A stretch of DNA of 64,000 nucleotides from GCA-2705995 sp048267965 (GTDB lineage: Bacteria; Bacteroidota; Bacteroidia; Flavobacteriales_G; Salibacteraceae). The DNA is taken from assembly GCA_048267965.1 (NCBI GenBank), contig JBLWWK010000004.1, positions 1 to 64,000 of the forward strand, given 5' to 3'. The notes under the pieces are model-generated. The model searched no databases, was not told where the DNA came from, and saw only the letters and a list, made by a program, of their open reading frames with translations. The position numbers were made by a program, and so were the translations under genes. Positions 17,142 to 25,968 of this stretch are shown here, one piece after another (positions within the stretch are counted from its first letter, which is position 1; every line of letters begins with the position of its first letter).

Positions 17142-18744
17142 ACAGAGGGAGGTAAATATTAAACGTACTGCCTTTTCCTAACTGGCTATCGAGCTCAATT
17201 CGTCCTTCAAGGCGATCAATTATTATCTTCACATAGCTAAGGCCTAAGCCAAAACCTTTTACATCGTGCAGGTTACCGGTAGGAACCCGATACAACCTGT
17301 CGAATATTCTTTTTTGATTTTCTTTCGAAATCCCAATTCCATTGTCTTTTACAGAGAGGATTAAAAATTCTTTATGATTTTCGGTGCTCAATTCTATTTG
17401 AGGATGCTCTTTGCTGTATTTGATGGCATTATCTATTAGGTTATACAGCACATTAGAAAGGTGCACTCTATCTGCTTTTAGCGTTGCGTTTTCTGCTTTT
17501 AAATGCGTGATGAGGGTTCCTTGTTTTTCTCTCACTTGCATGTTCACTTTTTCGCTCACCGATAAAATGAGTTCGTGAACATCTATGCTTTCTAGCTTGA
17601 GTTTAAACTCCCCTTTATCGAAAACGGCACTTTGCAGCACTTCTTCTACCAACATGCCCAAGCGTTTGTTTTCATCGTTAACCATACCAATATATCGACT
17701 TACCAAAGTTGGATTAGAACCGATATCGGGATCCTTCAATGCCTCACAAGCCAAAGAAATAGTAGAAATGGGCGTTTTAAACTCGTGAGTCATGTTGTTG
17801 ATAAAATCGTTTTTGATTTCAGAGTTTTTCTTTTGTTCTATGATGGTAACTACCGAGAAATAGAAGATAAAGCCCAGCGCTAACATTAATAAAGTAGACG
17901 CAATAAGCACCAACCAGATGTTTTTCAATAAAAACTTAGTTTGTTTGGGAAAATAAACACGCAGAAAATACGGGTCTTGAATAACATCGTTCGGGAACAG
18001 CCGAACTTGAGTAATTCTACTTTTCGATTCTAAAATATCGGTTTGCTCAAAGTTGGCAATGTGTAAATTTTCGTAATAATCGTACACTCCAAACTGGTAC
18101 GTAGCATTAATACCTCTTGCTTCTAATTCAAACCCGATAAGAGAGTCTAATTCGTTTTGATCAATTCTTTTTTCAATGGGTTCAAATAAATCTACTTCCA
18201 TTAATCGTTTTACAATATCGCCAACAAAAGCTGTTTTTTGAGTAATACTGCTTCTTAAAACCGATTCTAACTGCGGACTTTTATCTTGGCCAAAACCAAC
18301 ACCTAATTCGCCATTAGTGGTTTGTAATGAAATACCACCGTTGATAGAATCTACCATATCTGGAGTAGTTCTGGTAGAGCGAATCGATTTTTTACCATCA
18401 GATTCTTCGGTTACCTTGAGTTCTACCTCATTGTCGCCAATTCGGGTAAATTGTTTTAGCTGAACGTAGTTGTAAGAACTATCGAAGTTGCCATTGGTTA
18501 GGCCTTCTTGCGCTAACGAGTCTACAAACAAGAAGCGACCTTCTTCGTGAGAGCGTATGTGTTCTACTACATCGGCTTGCTCTAAACGATCGGCCACACT
18601 CTTCAACGCATCTTTAACATTGCGCTTAAACTCGTCTTGCTGGAGAGACAATGCGTTGTCTATCCAATAAATTTGAACGGCCACCAACCCTAAAAGAGCC
18701 ACGGATACCGTAATAGTTAATGCTTTTATATAGCTTTTCTTCAT
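17128..18744 (-). CDS. Membrane sensor histidine kinase (RprX-like)
   Basis: Sensor kinase of 538 residues, partner of the overlapping response regulator. The first transmembrane helix is at about 8-28, a periplasmic sensor region of about 240 residues follows, and a second helix is at about 273-300. The phosphoacceptor is His320 in NNMTHEFKTPIST. The ATPase domain has the N-box LIDNAIKYS, G1 VKDNGIGIS and G2 GFGLGLSYVK. The periplasmic part has no recognised domain, so the signal is unknown. A GGTAGGAACC repeat (17278-17287) encodes VPT just before the G2 box. Confidence 0.92.
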   Translation of the reverse strand: MKKSYIKALTITVSVALLGLVAVQIYWIDNALSLQQDEFKRNVKDALKSVADRLEQADVVEHIRSHEEGRFLFVDSLAQEGLTNGNFDSSYNYVQLKQFTRIGDNEVELKVTEESDGKKSIRSTRTTPDMVDSINGGISLQTTNGELGVGFGQDKSPQLESVLRSSITQKTAFVGDIVKRLMEVDLFEPIEKRIDQNELDSLIGFELEARGINATYQFGVYDYYENLHIANFEQTDILESKSRITQVRLFPNDVIQDPYFLRVYFPKQTKFLLKNIWLVLIASTLLMLALGFIFYFSVVTIIEQKKNSEIKNDFINNMTHEFKTPISTISLACEALKDPDIGSNPTLVSRYIGMVNDENKRLGMLVEEVLQSAVFDKGEFKLKLESIDVHELILSVSEKVNMQVREKQGTLITHLKAENATLKADRVHLSNVLYNLIDNAIKYSKEHPQIELSTENHKEFLILSVKDNGIGISKENQKRIFDRLYRVPTGNLHDVKGFGLGLSYVKIIIDRLEGRIELDSQLGKGSTFNIYLPLYEKV

Positions 18745-18754
18745 GCTTCAGAAA

Positions 18755-18762
18755 CAAATGTA
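18755..18762 (-). promoter_or_regulatory. -7 element for the two-component operon
   Basis: CAAATGTA on the plus strand reads TACATTTG on the minus strand, an exact TAnnTTTG. It lies 10 bases before the kinase ATG, implying a very short leader. A CAA at about 18785 could be the -33 TTG. Confidence 0.45.
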
Positions 18763-19028
18763 AATTGCTAAACCTACTGATAATCAAGCTTAACTTAATT
18801 TAACAGTCTGCTGAACTTCATTAATCACTTCATTTTCAACTGCCTACTTCTAAAAAGTAAAAGTAGTAGAGAAAACTAGAGTTACAACCGTCACTTTTCA
18901 ATCTGGGAAAGAAGGAATCAATTGTTCTCAATAAGGTATTTCATTTGAAAGCGAGTTAAGTTCTTTTTCATTTTTTTGAAGTTCTTCTGGGCAGCAAGTT
19001 TTCTACCTTTACGCCAAATTCTAAGGCA

Positions 19029-20471
19029 ATGGAAAAGATACTTAACTATATCAATGGCGAGTTGGTGGCTCCTACCGAAAACAACTGGTTAAACAACATA
19101 GAACCGGCTACTGGAAAAGTGTATTCGCAAATTCCGGCTTCTACCAGTCAAGATATCGACTTAGCTACATCTGCTGCTAAAGAAGCTTTTACTACTTGGA
19201 AAAACACACCAGCAGCCGAAAGGTCTAACGTTTTGGCCAAGATTGCTGCTTTAATCGAAGAAAAACTTCCAGAGCTTGCCTTGGCAGAGTCTCGAGATAA
19301 CGGAAAGCCATTAAAACTTGCTACCCGAGTAGATATACCGAGAGCTCGTGACAACTTTCACTTTTTTGCCACTGCAATTTTACACTTTGCTAGCGAGGCT
19401 CATCCTATGGAAGATTCTGCCATCAACTATACGCTTCGTCATCCAATTGGCGTTGTGGGCTGTATTTCACCTTGGAATCTGCCGCTTTATCTTTTCACCT
19501 GGAAAATTGCCCCTGCCTTGGCCGCAGGAAATTGTGTGGTAGCAAAACCAAGCGAAATAACTCCGTTTACCGCCTATTTACTCAGCAAAATTTGCATAGA
19601 AGCTGGCTTGCCAAAAGGCGTTTTAAACATTGTTCACGGTTTAGGAAAAGAGGTGGGAAATGCCATTTCTGAGCATTCAGACATTAAGGCCATTAGTTTT
19701 ACAGGCGGAACCCAAACAGGTGCTATCATAGCTGCCAAAGCAGCTCCAAAGTTCAAGAAACTGAGCTTAGAACTAGGTGGTAAGAATCCCAACATCATTT
19801 TTGCAGATTGCGATTTCGACAAGGCATTAAAAACATCGGTAATGAGCAGTTTCGCCAACCAAGGGCAAATCTGCTTATGCGGTTCTAGAATTTTTGTAGA
19901 ACGCTCTATTTATGAGCAATTTAAAACAGCATTTGTTGAAAAGGTTGAAAAACTGAAAGTATCATACCCTACTGATCCAGAAGCCAATATGGGCGCGCTC
20001 GTTTCACAACCGCATTTAGAAAAGGTAATGAGCTACATCGAGCTCGCCAAACAAGAAGGCGGAACTGTTTTGTGCGGTGGCAAACAAGTTCATTTAAGTG
20101 GTGAATATAAAGACGGTTATTACTTGGCTCCTACCGTTATTGAAGGCTTAGAATATACGTGCAGAACCAATCAAGAAGAAATTTTTGGCCCTGTGGTTAC
20201 GCTCACTCCCTTCGATTCAGAAGAAGATGTTTTAACCATGGCCAACAGTACAGAATACGGCTTATCTGCCACTATTTGGACAGAAAACTTGTCGCGTGCC
20301 CAACGTGTTTCTCAGCAAATTGAAGCGGGCATTGTGTGGGTAAACTGCTGGTTATTAAGAGACTTACGAACACCTTTCGGAGGTGTAAAAAATTCAGGTG
20401 TTGGGCGTGAAGGTGGTTTTGAAGCACTGAAGTTTTTCACCGAACCAAAGAATGTTTGTATTAAACTTTAA
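19029..20471 (+). CDS. Aldehyde dehydrogenase, probably 2-aminomuconic/2-hydroxymuconic semialdehyde dehydrogenase
   Basis: NAD-dependent ALDH-superfamily enzyme of 480 residues. The catalytic cysteine is Cys282 in GQICLCGSRIF, the general-base glutamate is in LELGGKNPNI, and the cofactor segment is FTGGTQTG. SPWNLPLYLFTWKIAPALAAGN is typical of the class. The length and this sequence type fit the 2-(amino/hydroxy)muconic semialdehyde dehydrogenase clade, which follows ACMSD in 3-hydroxyanthranilate breakdown. The neighbouring dioxygenase and decarboxylase 4-6 kb away support this, but the two-component pair separates them. Specificity is inference. Two GGCTCCTACC variant repeats lie in the gene, at 19067 and 20126. 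Confidence 0.85.
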   Translation: MEKILNYINGELVAPTENNWLNNIEPATGKVYSQIPASTSQDIDLATSAAKEAFTTWKNTPAAERSNVLAKIAALIEEKLPELALAESRDNGKPLKLATRVDIPRARDNFHFFATAILHFASEAHPMEDSAINYTLRHPIGVVGCISPWNLPLYLFTWKIAPALAAGNCVVAKPSEITPFTAYLLSKICIEAGLPKGVLNIVHGLGKEVGNAISEHSDIKAISFTGGTQTGAIIAAKAAPKFKKLSLELGGKNPNIIFADCDFDKALKTSVMSSFANQGQICLCGSRIFVERSIYEQFKTAFVEKVEKLKVSYPTDPEANMGALVSQPHLEKVMSYIELAKQEGGTVLCGGKQVHLSGEYKDGYYLAPTVIEGLEYTCRTNQEEIFGPVVTLTPFDSEEDVLTMANSTEYGLSATIWTENLSRAQRVSQQIEAGIVWVNCWLLRDLRTPFGGVKNSGVGREGGFEALKFFTEPKNVCIKL

Positions 20472-20543
20472 CTGCCATTTCTCGATTCGTTTTTATTCGA
20501 TAAAGCAAAATTTACACCTCCTTTAAAATCTCTGTTTTTCGAT

Positions 20544-20551
20544 TACTTTTG
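20544..20551 (+). promoter_or_regulatory. -7 element for threonine dehydrogenase
   Basis: TACTTTTG is an exact TAnnTTTG, 18 bases before the ATG at 20570. The same extended text TTACTTTTGGC recurs before asd. The -33 element is not clear. Confidence 0.45.
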
Positions 20552-20569
20552 GCCGAAACGTAAACATTT

Positions 20570-21514
20570 ATGACAGCAGACAAAAAGATCTTGATAACGG
20601 GTGCCTTAGGTCAGGTTGGAAGCGAGCTTACAGAAGCGCTACAACAAACCTATGGAGTAGACAACGTTATTGCTACCGACATTCGCGAAAGCGAAACCTT
20701 CGAAGGCGTTTTTGAAAAACTAGATGTTACCGACTCTAATCGCTTCTTCGAATTAGTTCAAAAACATTCTGTAGGAACCGTTTACAACCTTGCCGCCTTA
20801 CTTTCAGCAACAGCCGAAAAAATGCCCGCCAAAGCATGGGAACTCAACATGGATGGCCATTTCAACGTGCTTAACCTAGCCAAAGAAAAACACATCGATA
20901 AAGTATATTGGCCCAGCTCAATTGCTGTTTTTGGTCCTAACACACCTAAAGAAAACACACCGCAAGATTGCGTAATGGATCCGAATACGGTTTACGGCAT
21001 TTCTAAACTTGCCGGTGAACGCTGGAACGCCTATTACCACGAAAAATATGGAGTAGATGTTCGCTCTTTGCGTTACCCAGGTTTAATTGGTTACAAAACT
21101 TTACCAGGTGGCGGAACAACCGATTATGCCGTAGATATTTTTCATCAAGCGTTAAAAGAAGGCAAATACGAAAGTTTCTTAGGTCCAGATACCATGTTAC
21201 CGATGATGTTTACCGAAGATGCCATTCGCGCAACTATCGAAATTACAGAAGCTCCTTCTGAACAAATAAAACAACGCGGAAGCTACAACTTAGCCGCCAT
21301 GAGCTTTAGCCCGTCAGAATTGGCAGAAGCCATCAAAAAGCACATTTCTAACTTCGAAATCTCTTACAATCCGGATTTCAGACAACAAATTGCCAACTCT
21401 TGGCCGGGAAGTATAGACGATTCTCACGCTCGCAACGATTGGAAATGGGAACACAAATTCGGCATCAACGAATTAGTAGATGTTATGCTCACTAATTTAC
21501 GTTCTGCTGAATAA
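20570..21514 (+). CDS. L-threonine 3-dehydrogenase, epimerase-like (SDR-extended) type
   Basis: NAD-dependent enzyme oxidising threonine to 2-amino-3-ketobutyrate; this is the short epimerase-fold form known from psychrophilic Flavobacterium, distinct from zinc-dependent Tdh. The product is 314 residues. The Rossmann motif is GALGQVGSEL, followed by NLAALLSATAEKMP. The catalytic Ser region is WPSSIAVFGP and the YxxxK motif is VYGISKLAGERW. SLRYPGLIGY is a family signature. The next gene starts directly after the stop codon, so the two form an operon. A GTAGGAACC core at 20771-20779 encodes VGT. Confidence 0.88.
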   Translation: MTADKKILITGALGQVGSELTEALQQTYGVDNVIATDIRESETFEGVFEKLDVTDSNRFFELVQKHSVGTVYNLAALLSATAEKMPAKAWELNMDGHFNVLNLAKEKHIDKVYWPSSIAVFGPNTPKENTPQDCVMDPNTVYGISKLAGERWNAYYHEKYGVDVRSLRYPGLIGYKTLPGGGTTDYAVDIFHQALKEGKYESFLGPDTMLPMMFTEDAIRATIEITEAPSEQIKQRGSYNLAAMSFSPSELAEAIKKHISNFEISYNPDFRQQIANSWPGSIDDSHARNDWKWEHKFGINELVDVMLTNLRSAE

Positions 21515-21979
21515 ATGCTCTCTCGAGAAGAACAAAAAGCACTCAATACAGAATTTTGGACAGCCTTTGGTCGAATGATGAACCCGCATCATTCGACTAC
21601 AGGTTTTAAAGTGCGTTGGACCAACTACCGAACCGGAGTTCCCGATCTTTATTTTAGGTGCCACATGGAGAAAAAAACCGCCATGATCAGCATCGATATT
21701 CAATCTATAGACCCTGGCATTCGCCAACTGTTTTGGGAACAATGGCTAGAATACAAAACCTATTTCCACACTTTACAAGAAACTCAATTCGACTGGCAAG
21801 AACGGTTTTACCTCAGCGATGGAAAAGAAATCTCCCGCATTTCATTAACCCTCGAAGGCGTTTCTATTTACGACAAAACCACTTGGCCCAACGCTTTTGA
21901 GTTTTTAAAAAATCACCTACTCAAACTAGACGAATTTTGGGGCGATGTGCGACTAACCTTTCAAGAGTTAGCGAAATAA
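21515..21979 (+). CDS. DUF4268 domain protein
   Basis: A 154-residue soluble protein with the DUF4268 pattern: KVRWTNYRTGVPDLYFRCHM, then AMISIDIQSIDPGIRQLFWEQW and LDEFWGDVRLTFQEL near the end. Function unknown; the domain has sometimes been linked to nuclease-like folds, but no catalytic motif stands out here. Its ATG abuts the stop codon of the threonine dehydrogenase gene, so it is cotranscribed and probably translationally coupled, though a functional link is not evident. Confidence 0.7.
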   Translation: MLSREEQKALNTEFWTAFGRMMNPHHSTTGFKVRWTNYRTGVPDLYFRCHMEKKTAMISIDIQSIDPGIRQLFWEQWLEYKTYFHTLQETQFDWQERFYLSDGKEISRISLTLEGVSIYDKTTWPNAFEFLKNHLLKLDEFWGDVRLTFQELAK

Positions 21980-22048
21980 CTTTCTAATCAACCGTGAATC
22001 ATCGCTTTCTATTAATTTCGCATACATTTTTGCGAAACAAGGCAAATC

Positions 22049-25000
22049 ATGGAAAAATACAACGAGTACAAATCATTCAACTTAACCTCAGTAGCTGAGG
22101 ATATTCGTAAATTTTGGGAACAAGAAGGCATCTTCGAAAAGTCAATTTCTTCTCGTGAAGGAGCCGAACCTTACGTTTTCTTCGAAGGCCCCCCTTCTGC
22201 CAACGGAAAACCAGGTATTCACCATGTGCTTTCAAGAACCATTAAAGACATTTTTTGCCGCTACCAAACGCAAAAAGGCAAACAAGTAAAAAGAAAAGCA
22301 GGTTGGGATACGCACGGCCTACCCGTAGAATTAGGCGTAGAGAAAGAACTCGGCATCACCAAAGAAGATATCGGTAAAAAAATCTCTATCGCAGATTACA
22401 ACAAAGCTTGCCGCGAAGCCGTAATGCGCTACACCGATATTTGGAACGAGCTCACCGAAAAAATGGGCTATTGGGTAGATATGGACGAGCCTTACATCAC
22501 CTACAAAACCAAATATATCGAGTCGGTTTGGTGGTTGCTCAAACAACTGCACGAAAAAAACTTACTTTATAAAGGATATACCGTTCAGCCATATTCTCCC
22601 AAAGCAGGAACCGGACTCAGCTCTCACGAGTTAAACATGCCCGGAACCTACCGCGATGTAAAAGACAACACCATAGTTGCCCAATTCAAAGCGATAAAAA
22701 ACCATCATTTTGAAGAAGTTTTCGGCAAAACAGACGAAGAAATCTATTTCCTCGCCTGGACAACCACACCGTGGACCTTACCTTCAAACACCGCTCTAAC
22801 GGTAGGAGCCAATATCGACTACGTTCAAGTGCGTAGCTATAACCAATACACCCACCAATCTATTCGAGTTATTCTCGCAAAAGCATTGGTTAACAAACAG
22901 TTCAACAAGAAATATGCTGCCGTAGAGTCAGAAGAAGAACTACAAGCATACCAACAAGGCGATAAAAAAATCCCTTTCCTGATTGAGGCAGAATACAAAG
23001 GCAAACAGTTAGTCGACTTAAAATACGAACAACTGTTACCGTATTGCCAACCCATGGAAAATCCAGAAAAAGCATTTCGCATCATCCCTGGAGATTTCGT
23101 AACCACAGAAGATGGTACAGGAATCGTGCATACGGCTCCTACCTTTGGTGCAGACGATGCTCGCGTTGCTAATGCTGCAGGTGTACCACCAATGCTCATC
23201 GATGATGGCCAAGGCAATGCTGTTCCTTTAGTCGATTTACAAGGGAAATTCGTAAAACAGATACAAGACGAGGTTTTTGGTCTCGGTGGTGAATATGTAA
23301 AAGCAGAATACCTTACCGACCAAGAAATGGAAAGCGAACTCACCCAACAAAGAGAGCGCTTAGCAGATATTATTTCAGATTTAAAAGATTACCTCAGCGT
23401 AGACGAGCGCATTGGTCTTAAATTAAAAATTGCTGGTCAAGCTTTTAAAATTGAAAAGTACGAACACAGCTATCCGCATTGTTGGCGAACCGACAAGCCT
23501 ATTCTGTACTATCCGTTAGATTCTTGGTTTATTCGTTCAACGGCCATGAAAGACCGCATGATCGAACTAAACAAAACCATTAATTGGAAACCAAAATCTA
23601 CCGGTGAAGGTAGATTTGGCAACTGGTTAGAAAACCTAAACGATTGGAATTTATCTCGCTCTCGTTACTGGGGAATTCCATTGCCTATTTGGAGCACCGA
23701 AGAAGGCGATGAAAGAAAGTGCATTGGAACCGTTGCCGATTTAAAAGCAGAAATTGAAAAGGCAGTAGCTGCGGGTGTTATGGAAAGCAATCCACTCGCC
23801 AATTTCGAGCCCGATAACATGGCAGAAGACAACTACGAACAAGTAGATCTTCACCGACCGTATGTAGACGATGTTGTTTTAGTTTCTGATAGCGGCAAAC
23901 CTATGCACCGCGAAACCGATTTAATTGACGTTTGGTTCGATTCTGGCTCTATGCCTTACGCTCAATGGCATTACCCATTCGAGAATAAAGAATTAATCGA
24001 CAACAATGGTTTTTACCCTGCCGATTTTATTGCAGAAGGTGTAGACCAAACCAGAGGTTGGTTCTTTACTTTGCACGCCATCGGAACAATGGTTTTCGAT
24101 TCGGTTGCGTACAAAAACGTAGTTTCTAATGGTCTCGTTCTCGATAAAAACGGCCAAAAGATGTCGAAACGCTTAGGCAATGCAGTTGAGCCTTTCCAAG
24201 CCATGGAAAAATATGGTGCCGATGCTATTCGTTGGTACATGATTACCAATGCCCAACCGTGGGATAACCTAAAATTCGATATTGAAGGGGTAACCGAAAT
24301 TCAACGTAAATTCTTTAGAGCTTTACAAAACACGTATGCTTTCTTCGCCTTGTATGCTAACGTAGATGGCTTTGCTTACAAAGAGGCAGATGTAGAGAAT
24401 AGACCAGAAATCGATCAGTGGATTTTATCGAAATTACATTCGCTAATACAAGAAGTAGACGAAGCCTACAGTTCTTACGAGCCTACAAAAGCAGGTAGAC
24501 TTATTCAAGAGTTTGTAGTAGACAACCTCTCTAATTGGCACGTTCGCTTAAGCCGTAAACGTTTCTGGCGAGGTGATTACCAAGAAGATAAGATTTCTGC
24601 TTACCAAACACTTTACCAATGTTTAACTACAGTGGCGAAGTTAAGCGCTCCTATTGCTCCATTTTACAGCGAGCAACTCTACAGAGACTTAAACAAAGTA
24701 GCTAAGAAAGATGCTGCAGAATCTGTTCACTTGGCCCTTTATCCTGCTTGCGATACGGCTTTAATCAATAAAGATCTAGAAGAAAGAATGGCCATTGCCC
24801 AGCAAGTTTCTTCTATGGTTTTAGCATTGCGCAAGAAAGAAAATATAAAAGTTCGTCAGCCGTTACAGAAAATAATGGTTCCGGTTCTTAGCGATAAGTT
24901 TGAGCGCCAGTTGCAAAACGTAGCTCAATTGGTACAAACCGAAACCAACGTAAAAGAGATTGAGTTTTTACAGAATACAGAAGGTGTTTTAGTAAAACGT

Positions 25001-25525
25001 ATTAAGCCCAACTTTAAAACATTGGGACCTAAATACGGCAAGCTAATGAAGGCCATTGTAGGAGCCGTAAACCAATTCGATCAAAACAGTATCTCTACCC
25101 TTGAAGCAGCCGGTGAAATGGAGCTTCAATTAGGTGAAGAAACCGTTACGATTTCGTTAGAAGATGTAGAAATAAGCACAGACGATATTCCAGGATGGTT
25201 GGTACTTTCTGACCGCGGAATTACCGTTGCGCTCGACATCCAAATCAGCGAAGAACTAAAGGCAGAAGGTATTGCAAGAGAGTTGGTGAATAGAATTCAA
25301 AACATCCGCAAAGACTCAGGCCTAGAGGTAACTGACCGCATCACCATATCAATTGAAAACCACCCGTTTATTGAAGAAGCTGTAAAACGGAATTTCGATT
25401 ATATTTGCGCGGAAACGCTAGCCGACAATCTTAATTTTGAGCAGAAAGATCAACTAACTGAAGGAGAAGTAGTGGAGATTGAAGAAGGCGTTTCTATCTC
25501 TGTTTATATTCAAAAAACAAGCTAA
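22049..25525 (+). CDS. ileS: Isoleucyl-tRNA synthetase, IleS2 type with GIHH signature
   Basis: Class I synthetase charging tRNA-Ile, 1158 residues, the long eukaryote-like form (IleS2) rather than the roughly 940-residue IleS1. KMSKRLGN is the second catalytic signature and WTTTPWTLPSNTAL opens the editing domain. The first signature, usually HIGH, reads G56-I57-H58-H59 (codons at 22214-22225), with glycine and histidine swapped. C-terminal anticodon-binding region is RKRFWRGDY onward, followed by the IleS2-specific C-terminal domain. The gene is free of exact GTAGGAACC cores but holds four variants (22604, 22801, 23134, 25058). A DksA-like gene starts within a few bases downstream. Confidence 0.95.
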   Translation: MEKYNEYKSFNLTSVAEDIRKFWEQEGIFEKSISSREGAEPYVFFEGPPSANGKPGIHHVLSRTIKDIFCRYQTQKGKQVKRKAGWDTHGLPVELGVEKELGITKEDIGKKISIADYNKACREAVMRYTDIWNELTEKMGYWVDMDEPYITYKTKYIESVWWLLKQLHEKNLLYKGYTVQPYSPKAGTGLSSHELNMPGTYRDVKDNTIVAQFKAIKNHHFEEVFGKTDEEIYFLAWTTTPWTLPSNTALTVGANIDYVQVRSYNQYTHQSIRVILAKALVNKQFNKKYAAVESEEELQAYQQGDKKIPFLIEAEYKGKQLVDLKYEQLLPYCQPMENPEKAFRIIPGDFVTTEDGTGIVHTAPTFGADDARVANAAGVPPMLIDDGQGNAVPLVDLQGKFVKQIQDEVFGLGGEYVKAEYLTDQEMESELTQQRERLADIISDLKDYLSVDERIGLKLKIAGQAFKIEKYEHSYPHCWRTDKPILYYPLDSWFIRSTAMKDRMIELNKTINWKPKSTGEGRFGNWLENLNDWNLSRSRYWGIPLPIWSTEEGDERKCIGTVADLKAEIEKAVAAGVMESNPLANFEPDNMAEDNYEQVDLHRPYVDDVVLVSDSGKPMHRETDLIDVWFDSGSMPYAQWHYPFENKELIDNNGFYPADFIAEGVDQTRGWFFTLHAIGTMVFDSVAYKNVVSNGLVLDKNGQKMSKRLGNAVEPFQAMEKYGADAIRWYMITNAQPWDNLKFDIEGVTEIQRKFFRALQNTYAFFALYANVDGFAYKEADVENRPEIDQWILSKLHSLIQEVDEAYSSYEPTKAGRLIQEFVVDNLSNWHVRLSRKRFWRGDYQEDKISAYQTLYQCLTTVAKLSAPIAPFYSEQLYRDLNKVAKKDAAESVHLALYPACDTALINKDLEERMAIAQQVSSMVLALRKKENIKVRQPLQKIMVPVLSDKFERQLQNVAQLVQTETNVKEIEFLQNTEGVLVKRIKPNFKTLGPKYGKLMKAIVGAVNQFDQNSISTLEAAGEMELQLGEETVTISLEDVEISTDDIPGWLVLSDRGITVALDIQISEELKAEGIARELVNRIQNIRKDSGLEVTDRITISIENHPFIEEAVKRNFDYICAETLADNLNFEQKDQLTEGEVVEIEEGVSISVYIQKTS

Positions 25526-25531
25526 TAAGTG

Positions 25532-25906
25532 ATGGAAAAAGAAAAAACGCGCTACACAGATGAAGAATTAGCTGAGTTCAGGGCCATTATCGAGAAGAAA
25601 CTAGAAGAAGCTTATAAAGACCTTGACCTGCTAAAAGAAAGTATGTCTAATTCTAACAACGGAACAGACGATACTTCTCCCACTTTTAAAATGGTAGAAG
25701 ATGGTTCAGATACGCTTTCTCGTGAAGAAGTATCTCAACTAGCCGGACGCCAAGAAAAATTCATCAATCATTTGAAAGCCGCTCTTGTTCGCATTGAAAA
25801 CAAGAACTACGGAATTTGCCGCGTAACGGGTAAATTAATTTCAAAAGAAAGATTGAAAATTGTTCCGCACGCAACACTCAGCATTGAAGCGAAACGTATG
25901 CAGTAA
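25532..25906 (+). CDS. TraR/DksA-family protein lacking the zinc cysteines
   Basis: A 124-residue protein with the DksA-like layout: an acidic, helical N-terminal region (residues 1-80) that forms the coiled coil, then the short domain beginning NKNYGICRVTGKLISKERL. DksA/TraR proteins normally have a four-cysteine zinc finger, but only the first cysteine remains and the C-terminal pair is replaced by VPHATLSIEAKRMQ. It may therefore act without zinc, as in known cysteine-poor DksA variants. It probably binds RNA polymerase in the secondary channel; this is inferred. A GTG one codon upstream is an alternative start. It follows ileS closely and ends before a terminator hairpin. Confidence 0.8.
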   Translation: MEKEKTRYTDEELAEFRAIIEKKLEEAYKDLDLLKESMSNSNNGTDDTSPTFKMVEDGSDTLSREEVSQLAGRQEKFINHLKAALVRIENKNYGICRVTGKLISKERLKIVPHATLSIEAKRMQ

Positions 25907-25934
25907 CAATCTTTTTATACAACCTTTTAATATC

Positions 25935-25968
25935 AAAGGCTATCTCGTATAGCCTTTCTTTTTATTTT
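25935..25968 (+). terminator. Terminator hairpin whose T-tract contains the lspA start
   Basis: AAAGGCTAT (25935-25943) pairs perfectly with ATAGCCTTT (25949-25957) around CTCGT. The T-rich tail CTTTTTATTTTG runs into the TTG that starts lspA at 25967. This looks like a classic intrinsic terminator placed between the DksA-like gene and lspA, so lspA transcription depends on read-through or on a start inside the tail. Confidence 0.8.

Noticed and set aside
18745..19028. Possible small gene or RNA in the 284-base gap before the aldehyde dehydrogenase
   Set aside because: I found no coding frame with a plausible start, no cloverleaf and no strong hairpin; it looks like a plain regulatory gap.
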